This document shows, piece after piece, positions 47,550 to 58,545 of a stretch of DNA of 64,000 nucleotides (position 1 is the first letter of the stretch; each line of letters starts with the position of its first letter). The translations under genes were made by a program, and so were the position numbers. The notes under the pieces are model-generated. The model saw only the letters and a list, made by a program, of their open reading frames with translations. It had not been told where the DNA came from and ran no database searches. The stretch comes from Prorocentrum cordatum (lineage: Eukaryota > Sar > Dinophyceae > Prorocentrales > Prorocentraceae), in contig CAUYUJ010000169.1 in assembly GCA_963575745.1 (NCBI GenBank), positions 53,287 through 117,286 on the forward strand, in the 5' to 3' direction.

Positions 47550-49395
47550 CCTCCTTCTCCGCCCTGAGGGACAGGGAGTAGAAGGAACCTCTTCCTTCTC
47601 CTCCTTCCTGAAGGAAGGGAAAGGAAGGAATTCTCACCTCCTCCTTCCTGAGGGAAAGGGGAGGGAATGCTCCTCCTTCTCCTCCTCCTCCTTCTGAGGG
47701 AATTGGGAAGGGAATGAGCCACATCCTCTCCTCCTCCTTGGGGGGGCAGAGAAGGGGGAGGGAACCTCCTCCTCCTTTTTCTCCTGCTCCTCTTCCATCC
47801 TGAAGGAAAGGGGCAGGGAAAGATCCTCCTCATTCGCCTCCCCCTTCTCCTCCGGAGGGAAAAGGAAGGGCAGGAGCCGCATCCTCTGCTTCCCTCCGGA
47901 AGGAGAGGAAGGGGAGTGTGCCTGCTCCTCCTCCTCTTCCTCCTCCTTCTGATGGTAATTGGCAGGGAGGGAACCTTCCTTTCCTCCTCGTCCTCCCTGA
48001 AGGAGAGGGGAGGAAAGGAGCTTCCTCCCCTTCCTCTTCCTCCTTCTGAGGGAAAAGGAAGGGAAGGGACCTCCTCCCCCTCTGTCCTGAAGGGCGGCAA
48101 GGAAAGGAAAGAACATCCTCCTCCTCCTCCTCCTCCTCCTCCTCCTCCTCCTCCTCCTCCTAAGGGAAAGGGAAGGGAAGTGACCTCCTCCTCCGCCTCC
48201 TCCCTCTGATGGAAAGGGATATGCAAGAACCTCCTCCTCTTCCTTCCTGACGGAAAAGGAAGGGACGGAACCTCTCCCTCACCCTTTTGAGGGAAAGGGA
48301 AGGGAAGGAACCTCCCCATCCTCCTCCTGATTCCTGAAGGAAAGGGCAGGGAATGAACCTCCCCCTCCTCGTCCCTATTCATGAGAGAATGGACTAGGAA
48401 GGAACCTCCTCCTTCTCCGTCATGAAAGTAAGGGAAGGGAAGGAACCTCCTCCTCCGCCTCCCCCTCGTCCTCCTTCCTGGGGGGAACGGGAAGAAGGAG
48501 TGTCCTCCTCCTCCTTCCCGAGGGAACATGAAAGGAATGAGCCTCCTCCTTCAAGGAAGCGAATGGCCTTCCTCTTCCCTCTGAGGGAAAAGGAAGCGAA
48601 TGGCCTTCCTCATCCTCCGACGTCCTGGGGGACAGGGAAGGGAAGGGAACCTTCTCTTCCCTGATCCTGATGGAAAGGAAAGGAAGGATGTTCCTCCTTC
48701 TTCTCCCCCGTCCCCCTCCTGAGGGAAAGGGACGGACAGGAGCCTCATCCTCATCCTCCTTCCTGAGGGAAGGACGGGGGTGAGCCTCCTCCTCCTCCTC
48801 CTCCTCTTCCCCCTCCTGCTGGTGGAAGGTGGCAGGACGGGGACCTCCTCCTTTTCTTCCCAGAGGCAAAGGGAAGGGAAGGCACCTCATTTCCAACCTC
48901 CTCCTCCTCCTCCTCCTCCTCTTCCTCCTCCTCCTCCTCCGCCCGACCGTCCTTCCTCACCGCGGGGGCTCTTCTTCGGATTAGTCCCCGCCCAATTCGT
49001 TTTGTCTTGCCTGGACTTCGTCCTTTCATGGTTACTTCTGGTTACTTCTGAAGGAAAGGGAAGGAAAGGAACCTCCTCCTCCTCCTCCTCCTCCTCCTCC
49101 TCCTCCTCTGCACTGAGCGGAAGGGAAGTGAAGGAACCTCTGCATTGAGCGGAAGGGAAGTGAAGGAACATCCCCCTCCTTCTCCATGAGGGAACGCGAA
49201 GGGAAGGGGACCTCCTCGTCCGTCATGAGGGAAGGGAAGGGAATGCGCCTCCTCATCCGCATCATCCTTCCTGAAGGGATGGGGAGGGAAGGGAAGCTCC
49301 TCCTCCTCCTCCTCCTCCTCCTCCTCCTCCTCCTCCTCCTCCTCCCCCTCCTCCCCCTCCTCCTCCTCCTCCCCCCCCTCCCTCCTCGTAGCCGC
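47550..49395. repeat. CTCCTCCTTCCTGAGGGAAAGG minisatellite with (CTC)n runs
   Basis: Units of about 45-75 bases: CTCCTCCT run, TCCTGA(A/G)GGAAAGG, GAAGGGAAGGAACCT. Pure CTC runs at 48117-48160, 48898-48940, 49073-49108 and 49297-49380. Glu/Lys or Pro/Ser ORFs in it are artefacts. Confidence 0.9.
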
Positions 49396-49483
49396 TCTGG
49401 CACAGGCAACTGTGATTGTTGGCATCTACTGCAGAGCGGCACAAGGTGCCAACGAACCATCCTGGCACGATTCTCTCAACGCC

Positions 49484-50722
49484 ATGGCCCCGTTCAAGCC
49501 CATGCCATGGGGGCCGACCCCAGCCTGGGCTCATGGGTTCGCCTACGCGCCACAGTGGCCACAGTGGGGCGCCACGCCGTTTCCTGGTGCACACCCTGGC
49601 GCGCCCGGCTACAATGACGACGGCGGTCCTGCTGGTCGTTGGACATGTACATTCCCAGACTGTCGATGCAAGAAGAACGACTCCCGTGCCAATGCTTGCA
49701 AGCATTGCAAGCGGCCGAGAGGTGCTAATCCAGGGACGGCTCCTCCAGGCTCATGGGCGGGGGGTGCGTCTTCAGCGCGGCGACAAGGCGACTTCCCTCC
49801 TCTCCAAGCGGCTTTAGGCGGACAGCCGCTCAAGGCTGGGCCACAGTCGCAGAAGTACGACAACTATACGGTGGACGAGCTGCAGCAGCTCCTCGACATC
49901 GCAAATAAGCACAACGACACAGCCAACGTGGGTTCCTACAAGGCGGCCCTCGAGCGACGCCAAGCCAAAGATCGCCCTGCACCTCCGAAGCCTCTTCAGC
50001 GACAGGCCAACGATGCTCATCAGGCCCTCAAGATCATTGAGCGCAGGCTCGAGAAGGCGCTGGACGAGTTGGATTCGGCTCGCGTATGGGTCACCAAGAA
50101 GCACGAAGATGTGGTCAAGCTCAAAGCGGAGTTGGCAGAGAAAGACCGCATCCACACCGACCTCGTTGGCCAGCTACACTCTACAGTGTGTAAGCTCCAG
50201 CAGCAGGCCAACAGCACGGCGACGCAGATCAATGCACGCGACCTTCTCGAGGGGCGGTTGTCGGAGATCAGCATCGTTGGTGGCGACGAACTGTTGGGCA
50301 TCCCGTCAGCAGGGTATGATTTCAGTTCTGAAGATATCACTTTCTTGCAGGGCAAGCAGAAGGAGCTTCTGGCTGGTGCGCAGGAGCTGGCCAGCACGCT
50401 GTACGCCGACCTGGTCAAGACTCTCGACACGGCGAAGAAGGAGTACAGAGAGAACCTCTCGAGGCTCTCGCAGGTCGAGGACGGCGCCGTCCCTGGAGGA
50501 GGCGAAGGAGACGCGCCTGCCGCTGCGGGCGGCGGAGGCGCCCCAGGTGCTGCCGCGGCAGCGGCGGCACAGGCAGCCCCGCAGGACGACGCTGCGGCCG
50601 CCAACCTCCGGGGGCGTGCCGCCCGTGCTGCTGCCCAAGCCCCTGAGTCACAGGGACCCCCCCCTCCCCCCCCCCGAGCCATCGCCACGAGCTCGGGGGG
50701 CGAGCCAAGTGAGTGGAGGTAA
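49484..50722 (+). CDS. LINE ORF1: RanBP2-type zinc finger plus coiled coil
   Basis: About 412 residues from ATG 49484 (MAPFKPMPWGPTPAW); the 24 upstream codons are open but follow directly on the CTC tract. A Trp/Pro/Gly/Tyr-rich N-terminus precedes GRWTCTFPDCRCKKN then ANACKHCKRPRG (residues about 52-78), a Cys4 finger with Trp like RanBP2-type fingers, which often bind single-stranded RNA. Then a long charged coiled coil (residues about 155-265: ALKIIERRLEKALDELDSA ... LAEKDRIHTDLVGQL). The end is Ala/Gly/Pro-rich. Finger, coiled coil and position 200 bases before an EN-RT region make it the nucleic-acid-binding ORF1 of this LINE. The frame is intact, unlike ORF2. Confidence 0.75.
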   Translation: MAPFKPMPWGPTPAWAHGFAYAPQWPQWGATPFPGAHPGAPGYNDDGGPAGRWTCTFPDCRCKKNDSRANACKHCKRPRGANPGTAPPGSWAGGASSARRQGDFPPLQAALGGQPLKAGPQSQKYDNYTVDELQQLLDIANKHNDTANVGSYKAALERRQAKDRPAPPKPLQRQANDAHQALKIIERRLEKALDELDSARVWVTKKHEDVVKLKAELAEKDRIHTDLVGQLHSTVCKLQQQANSTATQINARDLLEGRLSEISIVGGDELLGIPSAGYDFSSEDITFLQGKQKELLAGAQELASTLYADLVKTLDTAKKEYRENLSRLSQVEDGAVPGGGEGDAPAAAGGGGAPGAAAAAAAQAAPQDDAAAANLRGRAARAAAQAPESQGPPPPPPRAIATSSGGEPSEWR

Positions 50723-50899
50723 GCCTTTCCAGCAGCATGGCCCCGCACAGGGGGCGAACTTTTTACCATATGCAACCTGGCCAGTCTAACATGACCCAGT
50801 GTAATGGTGTCTTCAGAGTCCCAGCCCACCCAGGCCCTGACGATTTTGAGTTACTTTTGAGACCATTAACACCAGCAGTTGGACGTCGGCCAAGCCCTG

Positions 50900-53800
50900 G
50901 CTTTTAAACCCCCCCGCCCGTGTAACTTTAGTTCAGGAGCATCACTTAGCAAATCAGGCTGCGGTTGATGAAGCTTCGTCCTGGTGCCCCTGGCCACGCC
51001 CGATGGGGGCTCGTCTGGTGGTACGGCGATTTTGGCTCGAGACTGGCTAGGCTGTTACGACATCACTACGGGGCCAGATATCTACCCAGGCCGAGTGACG
51101 GCCTGCTGGGTGCAAGTACCTGGCGGCGTCACCATTTTGCGTTGCTCCATCTACCTCAAGGACTCCGAAGGATTATCTGAACTCAACCTTGGCGTTATAG
51201 CCAAACCCGGTTCCCCCCTCAGTTCCTGCCCCTCCCCCATACCTTGTGGCGGGGGGGGGGGGGGGGGATTTTAATATGCCCCCGTCTGAGCTCGCCGAGC
51301 GCGGTTTCGCGGCGGGCCTGTCAGCCAACATTGTGCACCCACCCAACTCCATCTCCTGCACTAGCACGGCTGCGGGAGGTGGATCCATGCTCGATTATTT
51401 TGTCTGTAGCCCAGGACTCGGGAAAAGGGGTTGCTGGTACTGCGGTCGCGTTGAATGCGGACATTCGCCCCCATCGACCCGTCCGAGTCAGGTTCCATCA
51501 GTCTCTCGCGGACCTCCAGGTCCTCACTTTTGCGCGCCCCCCCCCCCCCCCCCCCGATCCCTGGACCCATCCCCGTCGGGCCCTTCCCCAAACCAGCCTG
51601 CTGGCAGGATGCTCTCGATTGTGCCGAGCATGCCCTTGCCTTGGTTCGTTCGGGGGCGCCCAAATCGCCCATCCAGCGTCATGTTAGTTTGTTATATAAG
51701 TTTTGGGCCAATCAACCTGAAGAGGAGCTCGAGGCTGCGCACCAGATGGTTCTGCCGATCCGAGGAACCCGAGGCAAGGTTCCCAAGCTCGCGTGGAAGT
51801 CGGTGCTCGCCCAAGACCGCAGCCGCAAGCCCAGGCAGCCAGCGCTCTACGCTCTCAGGTGGCTCGAGGGCAGTCTGAGGATGTTCATCGTTTGCGCTAG
51901 CACGTACAGCTGGCGCCAGGCCAGGGATATCTCCAAAGTGTTACTTACGCCACCCAATGACATCAGTGATCATTTGATTTTGTTTCAGGACCTGGCCCTG
52001 CGAGTCAAAGATCATGCGAAGCCTATTTTTGACGGCGCCACTAGCATAGGAGACCAGTGGCAGGCTGAGGGCCATGATGCCCTTGCTGCCGTGAGCGAGG
52101 CTCTCGGCTCCTACTCGGCCACTGCCAGGGCCGAGGCTGCCGCTATTTGGAAGGAGCGGTTGTGCGACGGGCTGGAGGGGGGAGGCAAGCGCGCTCACAA
52201 GTGGACCTGCCCCCCCACGGCCTGGACCCCAACCCGCACCGTCTCCTCCAAAGGTAAGGTTCTTGCGGACCCCGAGAGTTTGTTGCAGACTGAATGCGCC
52301 CGTTTCTCGGGGCTTTGGATGGCCCAGGGGGCCCCCATTCCCCCCCAAGCAGGGCTTCGTCAAGTTTTTGGAACCTTTAGAGCGGCTCGAACCCGACCGT
52401 ATTCGCAAGGCCTCCAGGTCGTACAAGCCTGCCTCTGCCGTCGGAGTCGACGGGTTTCACTTGCGGCATTTCCAGGCTCTTAGTGACGATGCCCTCCATG
52501 TTTTGATGACCCTTTGGTCGGTTATGGAAAGCACCGGTGTGATTCCGAAGCAGGTTCGCATTTTGAGTTCGGCCCTTCTTGAAAAACCGACTGGGGGGGT
52601 GGAGGCCTATAGGCATCTTTGCTGGCTTTTACAGGCTATGGGGAAGGCAGTGGCGGCCTGTCCTCCAGGCTCGGGAGACCAGCGTGCACAGGCCCTACCT
52701 TGCCGCCTCGGCCTTTGCTGGAGCAGGGGACGCGGTGTGGCGGCAATCACTCCGATCGGAGGCTGCTGTTACCAATTCGCAGGTGTCTTGCAGCTTCCTT
52801 TGGGAAATCATATGCCTCGATAGGCTGAAGGAACGCTGCAAGCACCTGGGCTTCCCGCCGCAGATAGCCTACGTCTGCCTCAACATGTATGCAGGACCGC
52901 GTTGTATCATGTTGGGCACGATGCTCCAAGGACCATTTTTCGCTCTTAGAGGTGTCATAGCAGGGTGCTCGGTCGCCACCAGCTTTGCGCGTGCTTTCGT
53001 TATCCCGTCCCTCGATCTTTTCCCCCCGAGAGTGCAGCGTTGCCTTGATGTTTACATTGACGATTACGGCTATTATGTTCAGGCTCGTCCTTGTTCGATC
53101 ATTATTATCGTCGTCGAAGCCGCCACCGAGCTTCACCACGTTATCACGGAAGATATGGATTGCACTACTTCCCTCGATAAGGCTTCTCTTGTCTGTTCCT
53201 CTTCCCCGCACGGCATTCGCATTAAGAAACTGCTGGGCCCGCTGGCTGGACAGACAAAGGCCACTGATGTGAATATGGGCGTTGATGAGACGGCGGGAAT
53301 GCGGAGGAGAGATGGCAGGAGAGGTAAAAAGTATGCTAAAAGGCGCTGCATATTTAAACGCGGGAAGCGAGGTTCCAGCGGCGCAAGGCCATGCTTGGCC
53401 GACACACATGCCGCATTTTTAGCACTGGCCCGCTTGCAGGACTGAGTTATGACGCCGACACCCATGGTATTTCAGACTACGAACTTGCCTGTGCCAGGAA
53501 AGCTTTAGGTGCCACCCTGAAGCCTTCCTCGGGCCAGCGTTCCCTCACCCCCCTCCTTATCCTCTACCATGACCCCACGTGGAGGGCCGCTGCGGCCCCG
53601 ATCGTTCGATTTTCGAAAGAGGTTTGGGGGGCCCAGTCGAGGTTGTCTGACCACGCGTTGCCCTTCTCTGTGCTGGGTGCGGCTTGGAAAACTAGCTTTG
53701 TTGACCACCCCGCTCCCGTCTGGCGTCAGGTCCGAGGCCCTATGCAGGCCGTGCGTTTATCTCTTACTAGGATCGGATGGCACATGCCATCATGGCACAC

Positions 53801-55344
53801 CCTCGTCAATGATTTCGATGACGAGATCCCGCTCACGACTACGTCGCCAGCTCTAGTGGCCGATCTTCTGCATGAGGGGGTCATCCGCTCGCGCCAGAGG
53901 GCGGCGGGCGCCGCGCGATCGTGGAGTGATCAGGATGATCGCCTGCGATGGCGCCTGGACTAAGGACCGCGCCATCGAGCGCGGGTACCTGCTTCAAGAC
54001 AATCTGTGCCAGCTTTGCGGCGCTGCTCCTGATAGTTTGGTGCGCCGACTGCGGCAGTGCCCGAGCGTCTCCGAACAGCGCCAAGAGGCCTGCGACGCTG
54101 CCATTGCGCAAGACGCCCTACGTGTTATTGACGAGGGCAGTGACAGTGAAAAGATTTTATTTTCCAGGGGTATCTTCCTTCACCCAGGGGACTGGTTGCC
54201 GAGGCCCTCGGAGGCTGGCAATATCGTCCACGTTTTTGCTGGTGGTCCTGGGTCCGCTCCTGGAGCCGCCGGCGTTTCTGGTGATGTTTTCTGGGACGGT
54301 TCGTCCTACAAGCATGTCATCAAGGAGCTGTCCAGGGTTGGCTGGGGCTTCGTCTCAGTGGACCCTCTAGGAGAAGTTATTGTTTCAGTCTCGGGGGCGG
54401 TGTCCAAGCCCTTTTCCCCAGACCTCTCAGGCTGGGGAGTACAGTGCCTACGCAGTCACTGCTCAGTGCTTGGAGGGGCCCACAACGGGCTATGCGGATT
54501 GCGAAGGGGTCGTTAGGGCCCACTCTGCTCCCAGAGTTGTGCGATTCTCTCATAGGAAAAATGTTCTGGCATTGCTGCATTTGCTTCCTCCAAGTTTTGG
54601 CGCGATGTGAGGAAAGTGAAGGCTCACACTGTCGAATCTGCCGACATGACGGATGAGGAGACATTTTTCAAGCTCGGCAACGACGCGGCTGACAGAGCTG
54701 CGAAGCACGGTGCTTCACTCCACCCACAGGCCAGTGCGGACGAGATGGCGCAGATAGATCGAACAGTTGCTTGTGCTCGTGCTGTATGTAGAGTTGCCGC
54801 CGCGGTATTACCCAGCTGGCCGAAGTTAGATCTCAGTGAAGTGCAGCGTGCCATTCCCATGCCACCTCCTCCTTCGCTTGAGCCTCGCTTCGATCACCTA
54901 TGGGAATGGTATCGCGGTATCTGGCGGTGCATGTGCTGTCTCCGTTTTCGTCGCTGCGTTGAGCGACCTTCCGTGGCAGGATGCCGCGGTGAGCCACCGC
55001 GTGCTGTGCAACTGATTTCGAATTTAGGTCACCGCATGCTCGCTTTGCAATGCAGTGACGAGTCGCCACTCTTCGTTTGCGTCAGGTGTAAAGCCTACAC
55101 TTGTCTCGGCAGAGTGTTGCGGCTTAGCCGCCAATGTGATCCCGCCAAGACTGGCCGTAATGACTGGGACCTCTGGCGGCTCATGCAGCGTCGGCATCAC
55201 CCTAAGCTCAAAGGGTTAGTGCCGAGCCCATGCCCGATATGGATTCGTGAATCCCACGGCAATATTTTTTCTTTCCTTCAGGTCACCTGTAGGGCGGTGT
55301 CGAATGGAAAAAAAAACCCTCCTCCTCTTCCTCCTCCTTCCTGA
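50900..55344 (+). pseudogene. LINE ORF2 (endonuclease, RT, RNase H), multiple frameshifts
   Basis: EN pieces in several frames: LVQEHHL (Glu, 50930), GGTAILARD (51020), GDFNMPPSEL (51270), SMLDYFVCS (51390) and DIRPHRPVR (His, 51465). RT pieces: AVGVDGFHLRHF (52440), GGWRPIGIFAGF (52600), ALRGVIAGCSVATSFA (52950), LDVYIDDYGY (catalytic YIDD, 53053). The motif A Asp could not be seen in any frame I compared. Zinc knuckle LCQLC...RQC (54006). RNase H: VFWDGSS (54290), AGEYSAYA (54433), GYADCEG (54495), GNDAADRAAK (54675). Cys-rich C-terminal tail (WRCMCC, VCVRCKAYTC) ends at 55344, with an A9 run at 55308. G17 (51251-51267) and C20 (51537-51556) runs lie in EN and may cause some frame changes, natural or by sequencing. 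The element is dead as written. Family differs from the minus-strand LINE. Confidence 0.8.
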
Positions 55345-55980
55345 ATGAAAGGGGAGGATTTTATACTGCTTGAAGCTCTTGAGGAGCTGCACCTCGCCGA
55401 GAACGTTCGAGAGTCCCGACCTAAGACCCGAAAGTGGTTCGAGGGTAGACGAGAAGACGGAGCAGGAGAAGAAGGGGGCGACGATGAGGACCACGGGAAA
55501 AGAGGAATCTGAGGATAGGAATTCGGAGAAGGAGGCGGAGGAGCAGGAGGGAGACGAGGAGGAGGGGAAAGAGGGTGAGGAGCAGGGAGATGAGGAGCAG
55601 GAGGAGGAGGAGGAGGCGGACGAGGTGCCGCCGACGCCCACGAGCCTGCCTGCTCGCTCAGGGGCTGGGCCGTCGGCCCTGGGGGGAAGGTCCCAGCAAA
55701 AAAAAACGCCTCCCCCCCTGCTGCACGGGCGTCGTTTTTTTTCGGGCGGGCCCGAAAAAAAAATAACTGGACCAGTGGATTCAGGGGGGCGTTTTTTGTT
55801 TTTTGTTTCCCCCTGGGGCCTTTCCCCCAGGGCCAGACCTTGCAGCCCCCCACAAAAGGGAATCAACTTGTACCCCCTCATACAAAAGGGAATCAGGACA
55901 GAGGAAGAGAGAGGAGAGAGAGAGAGAGAGAGAAGGAGAGAAAGAGAGTCAGAGAGAGAGAGGAATTTGACAAAATCGTA
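55345..55980. repeat. GAG-rich and (GA)n tracts, no gene
   Basis: Purine-rich Glu-like stretch (55480-55630), homopolymer-studded segment (55695-55820, A and T runs), (GA)n at about 55908-55968. ORFs are low-complexity. Confidence 0.6.
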
Positions 55981-56275
55981 GAAACGCGGGCCTCCGTTAT
56001 GCCCCCCCTACCCCAGCCAGGGCTCCCCTTTGCAAAGGGGAGGGGAGGGGGCTTCGGAAGCTGCCCCCCCCTCCCCAGGGTGAGCCTGGGCCCCCCTTTC
56101 GAACGGAGGGGGGGGGGGCTTCACAAGCTACCCCCCCTCCCTTTGCGAAGCAGGGGGTCGCCGGTCAAGGGGGGGGCTCTCCGAAGCTACCCCCACTCCC
56201 CCCTTGTCTCTGGGCTGGGGGTGAGCCCGGGTTCACTTTTGTAAGGGGGGGCTTCGGCATCTACCCCCCTACTCC
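55981..56275. repeat. G-run/C-run hairpin tandem array, 4 units
   Basis: Units of about 65-70 bases carry GGGGGCTTC..AAGCT.CCCCC stem-loops near 56055, 56117, 56187 and 56248, separated by CCCCTTTG/GAAGGGG-type pieces. Confidence 0.75.
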
Positions 56276-56295
56276 GTCCCGTCCCTTTGTGTAGA

Positions 56296-56495
56296 TATGT
56301 GCAAAATCTCGTCGTCGTCTGCGTTGTCGGCGTCGTCGTCGTATTTGCCGTCTTCGTTGTCGCCGTCGTCGCGGTCGTCCTCGTAGTCATTGTCGTCTTC
56401 GTCGCCGTGCTTCTCGTCGTCGTTGTTGTCGTCCTCGTCGTCGCCGTCGTCGTCGTCATCGTCCTCGTCGTCGACGTTGTCGTGGTCGGGCGCTG
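56296..56495. repeat. (GTC)n microsatellite
   Basis: GTCGTCGTC with interruptions; Val-rich ORFs are artefacts. 56496-56689 after it is unique, no gene. Confidence 0.9.
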
Positions 56496-56689
56496 AGTCC
56501 ATCGCATCGCAGACAAGTAAATACTGGTTGGTTCCGCTCCCTGCGTGTCCATTTTACGGCTAGCGTGGAATAGTATTTCTGCGCCCCTTTGCTTAGCCAC
56601 ATGGCAGATCGCATTTATTTAATCGCTTCGCTCATTCCGCCGGCCCATACAGTCTCATGTCTGCCGTTTGCCCGAGGGCCTGGTGTCAA

Positions 56690-57370
56690 TGCGGCGCTTT
56701 GGGGGTTCCTGGGGCCGCTTGGGGCACTCCTGGGGCGCTCGGGGGGGCATTTGGGGGGCCTCCTGGGGCCGCTTGGGGGACTCTTGGGGGCCTCCTGAGG
56801 GCCCCGTGGGGGCCTCTTGGGGCCTCTTAGGGGCCTCGTAGGGGCTTCTTAGGGCCGAGGGCTCGAAATGTTGTTTCGTGTTCCCTCTCTGGGGCCCCTT
56901 TGGGGGCGTTCTTGGGGCCCTCTTGGACCGTTTTGGAGGCTTCTTGGGCCGTCTTCGAGCCCTCTTGGGCCATCTTGGGGCCCTCTTGGGTGCCTCTTGG
57001 GCCCTCTTGGGGCGATCTTGGGGGCCTCTTGGGCCGTCTTGGGGCGTCGGGAAGCCGAAAAGGTGGAAGCTCCAAAATCTCTCAAAAACCTATGGAAAAA
57101 CAATGATTTTTGCCTCCGGGGGCCCTATTGGGAGTGCTCTTGGAGGCCTCTTGGGGCGTCTGGGGGCTATCTTGGGCGTCTTGGAGCGATCTTGTGGCAT
57201 GTCGGACCCCTCGTGTACCATCTTGGGGGCCTCTTGGGGGCCTCTTGGCCTTTCTTGGGGCTCTCGGGGACGTCTCGGAGCCCTGTTGGTGCGCTCATGG
57301 AGCGCTCGGGGGGACCCGGCCGGGACCTGGTCGGGGTACTTTTCGTCCGGGGACCCCCAGGGGCCGCCCC
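56690..57370 (+). repeat. 10-11-bp phased CTTGGG repeat, copy 2
   Basis: Units such as CTTGGGGCCCT, CTTGGGTGCCT and CTTGGGCCCT follow at 10-11 bases. Internal landmarks (CCGAGGGCTCGAAATGTT; GGGAAGCCGAAAAGG) match copy 1 at 36430 in the same order. Confidence 0.8.
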
Positions 57371-57459
57371 GCGCGCGCGAACTAGAAAATTGTTAACCAG
57401 TTACCGGAGATCTTAGCACGCCTCTGGCCCGTTGGGCCGGCGAATTATTAGTTGTGCGC

Positions 57460-58079
57460 CATCCCAGGGCTGCCATGTAGTAAGCAGAGCAGCTTTTTGG
57501 TTGTTTCCGCCCTCTGCGGTGCCACGCGACAAGCACAGTCGACGATCGAGGACATCCGAAGGAAATCATAAATCTTCAGACGGATCCATGAGAGTCTCGT
57601 GGGTTCCTTGAGGATTTGGATTGTTGCCAAGCTTGGAGATGGAGGGGGGGAGTGGGGGGCAGAGAACTGGGCTTCGGGCTGGGGAGGTCCAAAAAAAGGG
57701 GGGGTAGATCGTCGTCGTCGTCGTCTTCACTGTCGTCGTCGGCGAGCGGAGAAGCATATTCGTTGTTTCCCATCCCATTCCCTCGGCATTGTCATGTGGC
57801 GGGTAGACATGAATGCTCCGTGTTCCGCCCCCACCTGCGTTGCCACGTGGCGAGTGCATTAGAATAGTGTGTTTGTTCGCTCCGTAGGGCTGCCACGTGG
57901 CGAGCATTCTAGAACAGCATAGATTCCCCCAGGCGCTGCTGCGTGACGAGTACTGTAGGATGGTAGGCGTGTATCGCTTTTAGCGGCGCCGTGCGACGAG
58001 TATAGCCCGCGATCGGCGGTTTCCGGCAGATGTCATACATTTTCCGCCGGACCCCTGAGGATTCAGTTGGGATCATCTC
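57460..58079. repeat. CACGTG-palindrome array, first block
   Basis: Diverged ~60-70-bp units around TTGCCACGTGGCGAGTA (near 57841, 57890; altered at 57525, 57797, 57940). A short GTC run lies at 57710-57745. No gene. Confidence 0.7.
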
Positions 58080-58545
58080 GCGCGCGCGAGCGGGTGGGCG
58101 CACGGGCGAGCGGGCGGGCGGGCGCGCAGGCGGGTGGGCGCGCGGACGGACGGATGGGCGCGCGTGCGCGCGGGCTGGCGTGCGGGCGGGCGAGCGGTGA
58201 TGAAGGGTGGTCGGCGTCGTCGTCGTTCTCGTCGTCATCGTCGGCGTGCGGGCGAGCACGCGGGCGTGCGCGCAGGCGGGCGGGCGGGCGGCCTGGGCGG
58301 GCGAGCGGCCTGGGCGGGCGGGCGGGGGCGCGCGGGCGGCCGCGAAGGCGGGCGGGCGCACGTGCAGGCGGACGGGTGGGCGAGCGGGTGGGCGGCGAGC
58401 GAGCGAGCGCGCGGGCGGGCGCCAAGCGGGCGGGCGGTCGCGCGGGCTGGCGGGCGCACGGGCGGGCGAGGCGGGCGGGCACGCGCGCGCGCGGGCGGGC
58501 GGGCGGGCGGGCTCGCGTGCGCGCGAGCTGGCGGGCATGCGGGCG
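58080..58545. repeat. GGGCG/GCGC-rich low-complexity tract
   Basis: GGCGGGCGGGCG and CGCGCGCG units with a GTC interruption near 58215. Gly/Arg/Ala ORFs are artefacts. A smaller similar tract is at 58850-58965. Confidence 0.88.

Noticed and set aside
51025-51042. GATTTTGGCTCGAG as a second spliced-leader relic
   Set aside because: It lies within the conserved endonuclease codons for AILARD and lacks the upstream half of the leader; chance similarity.
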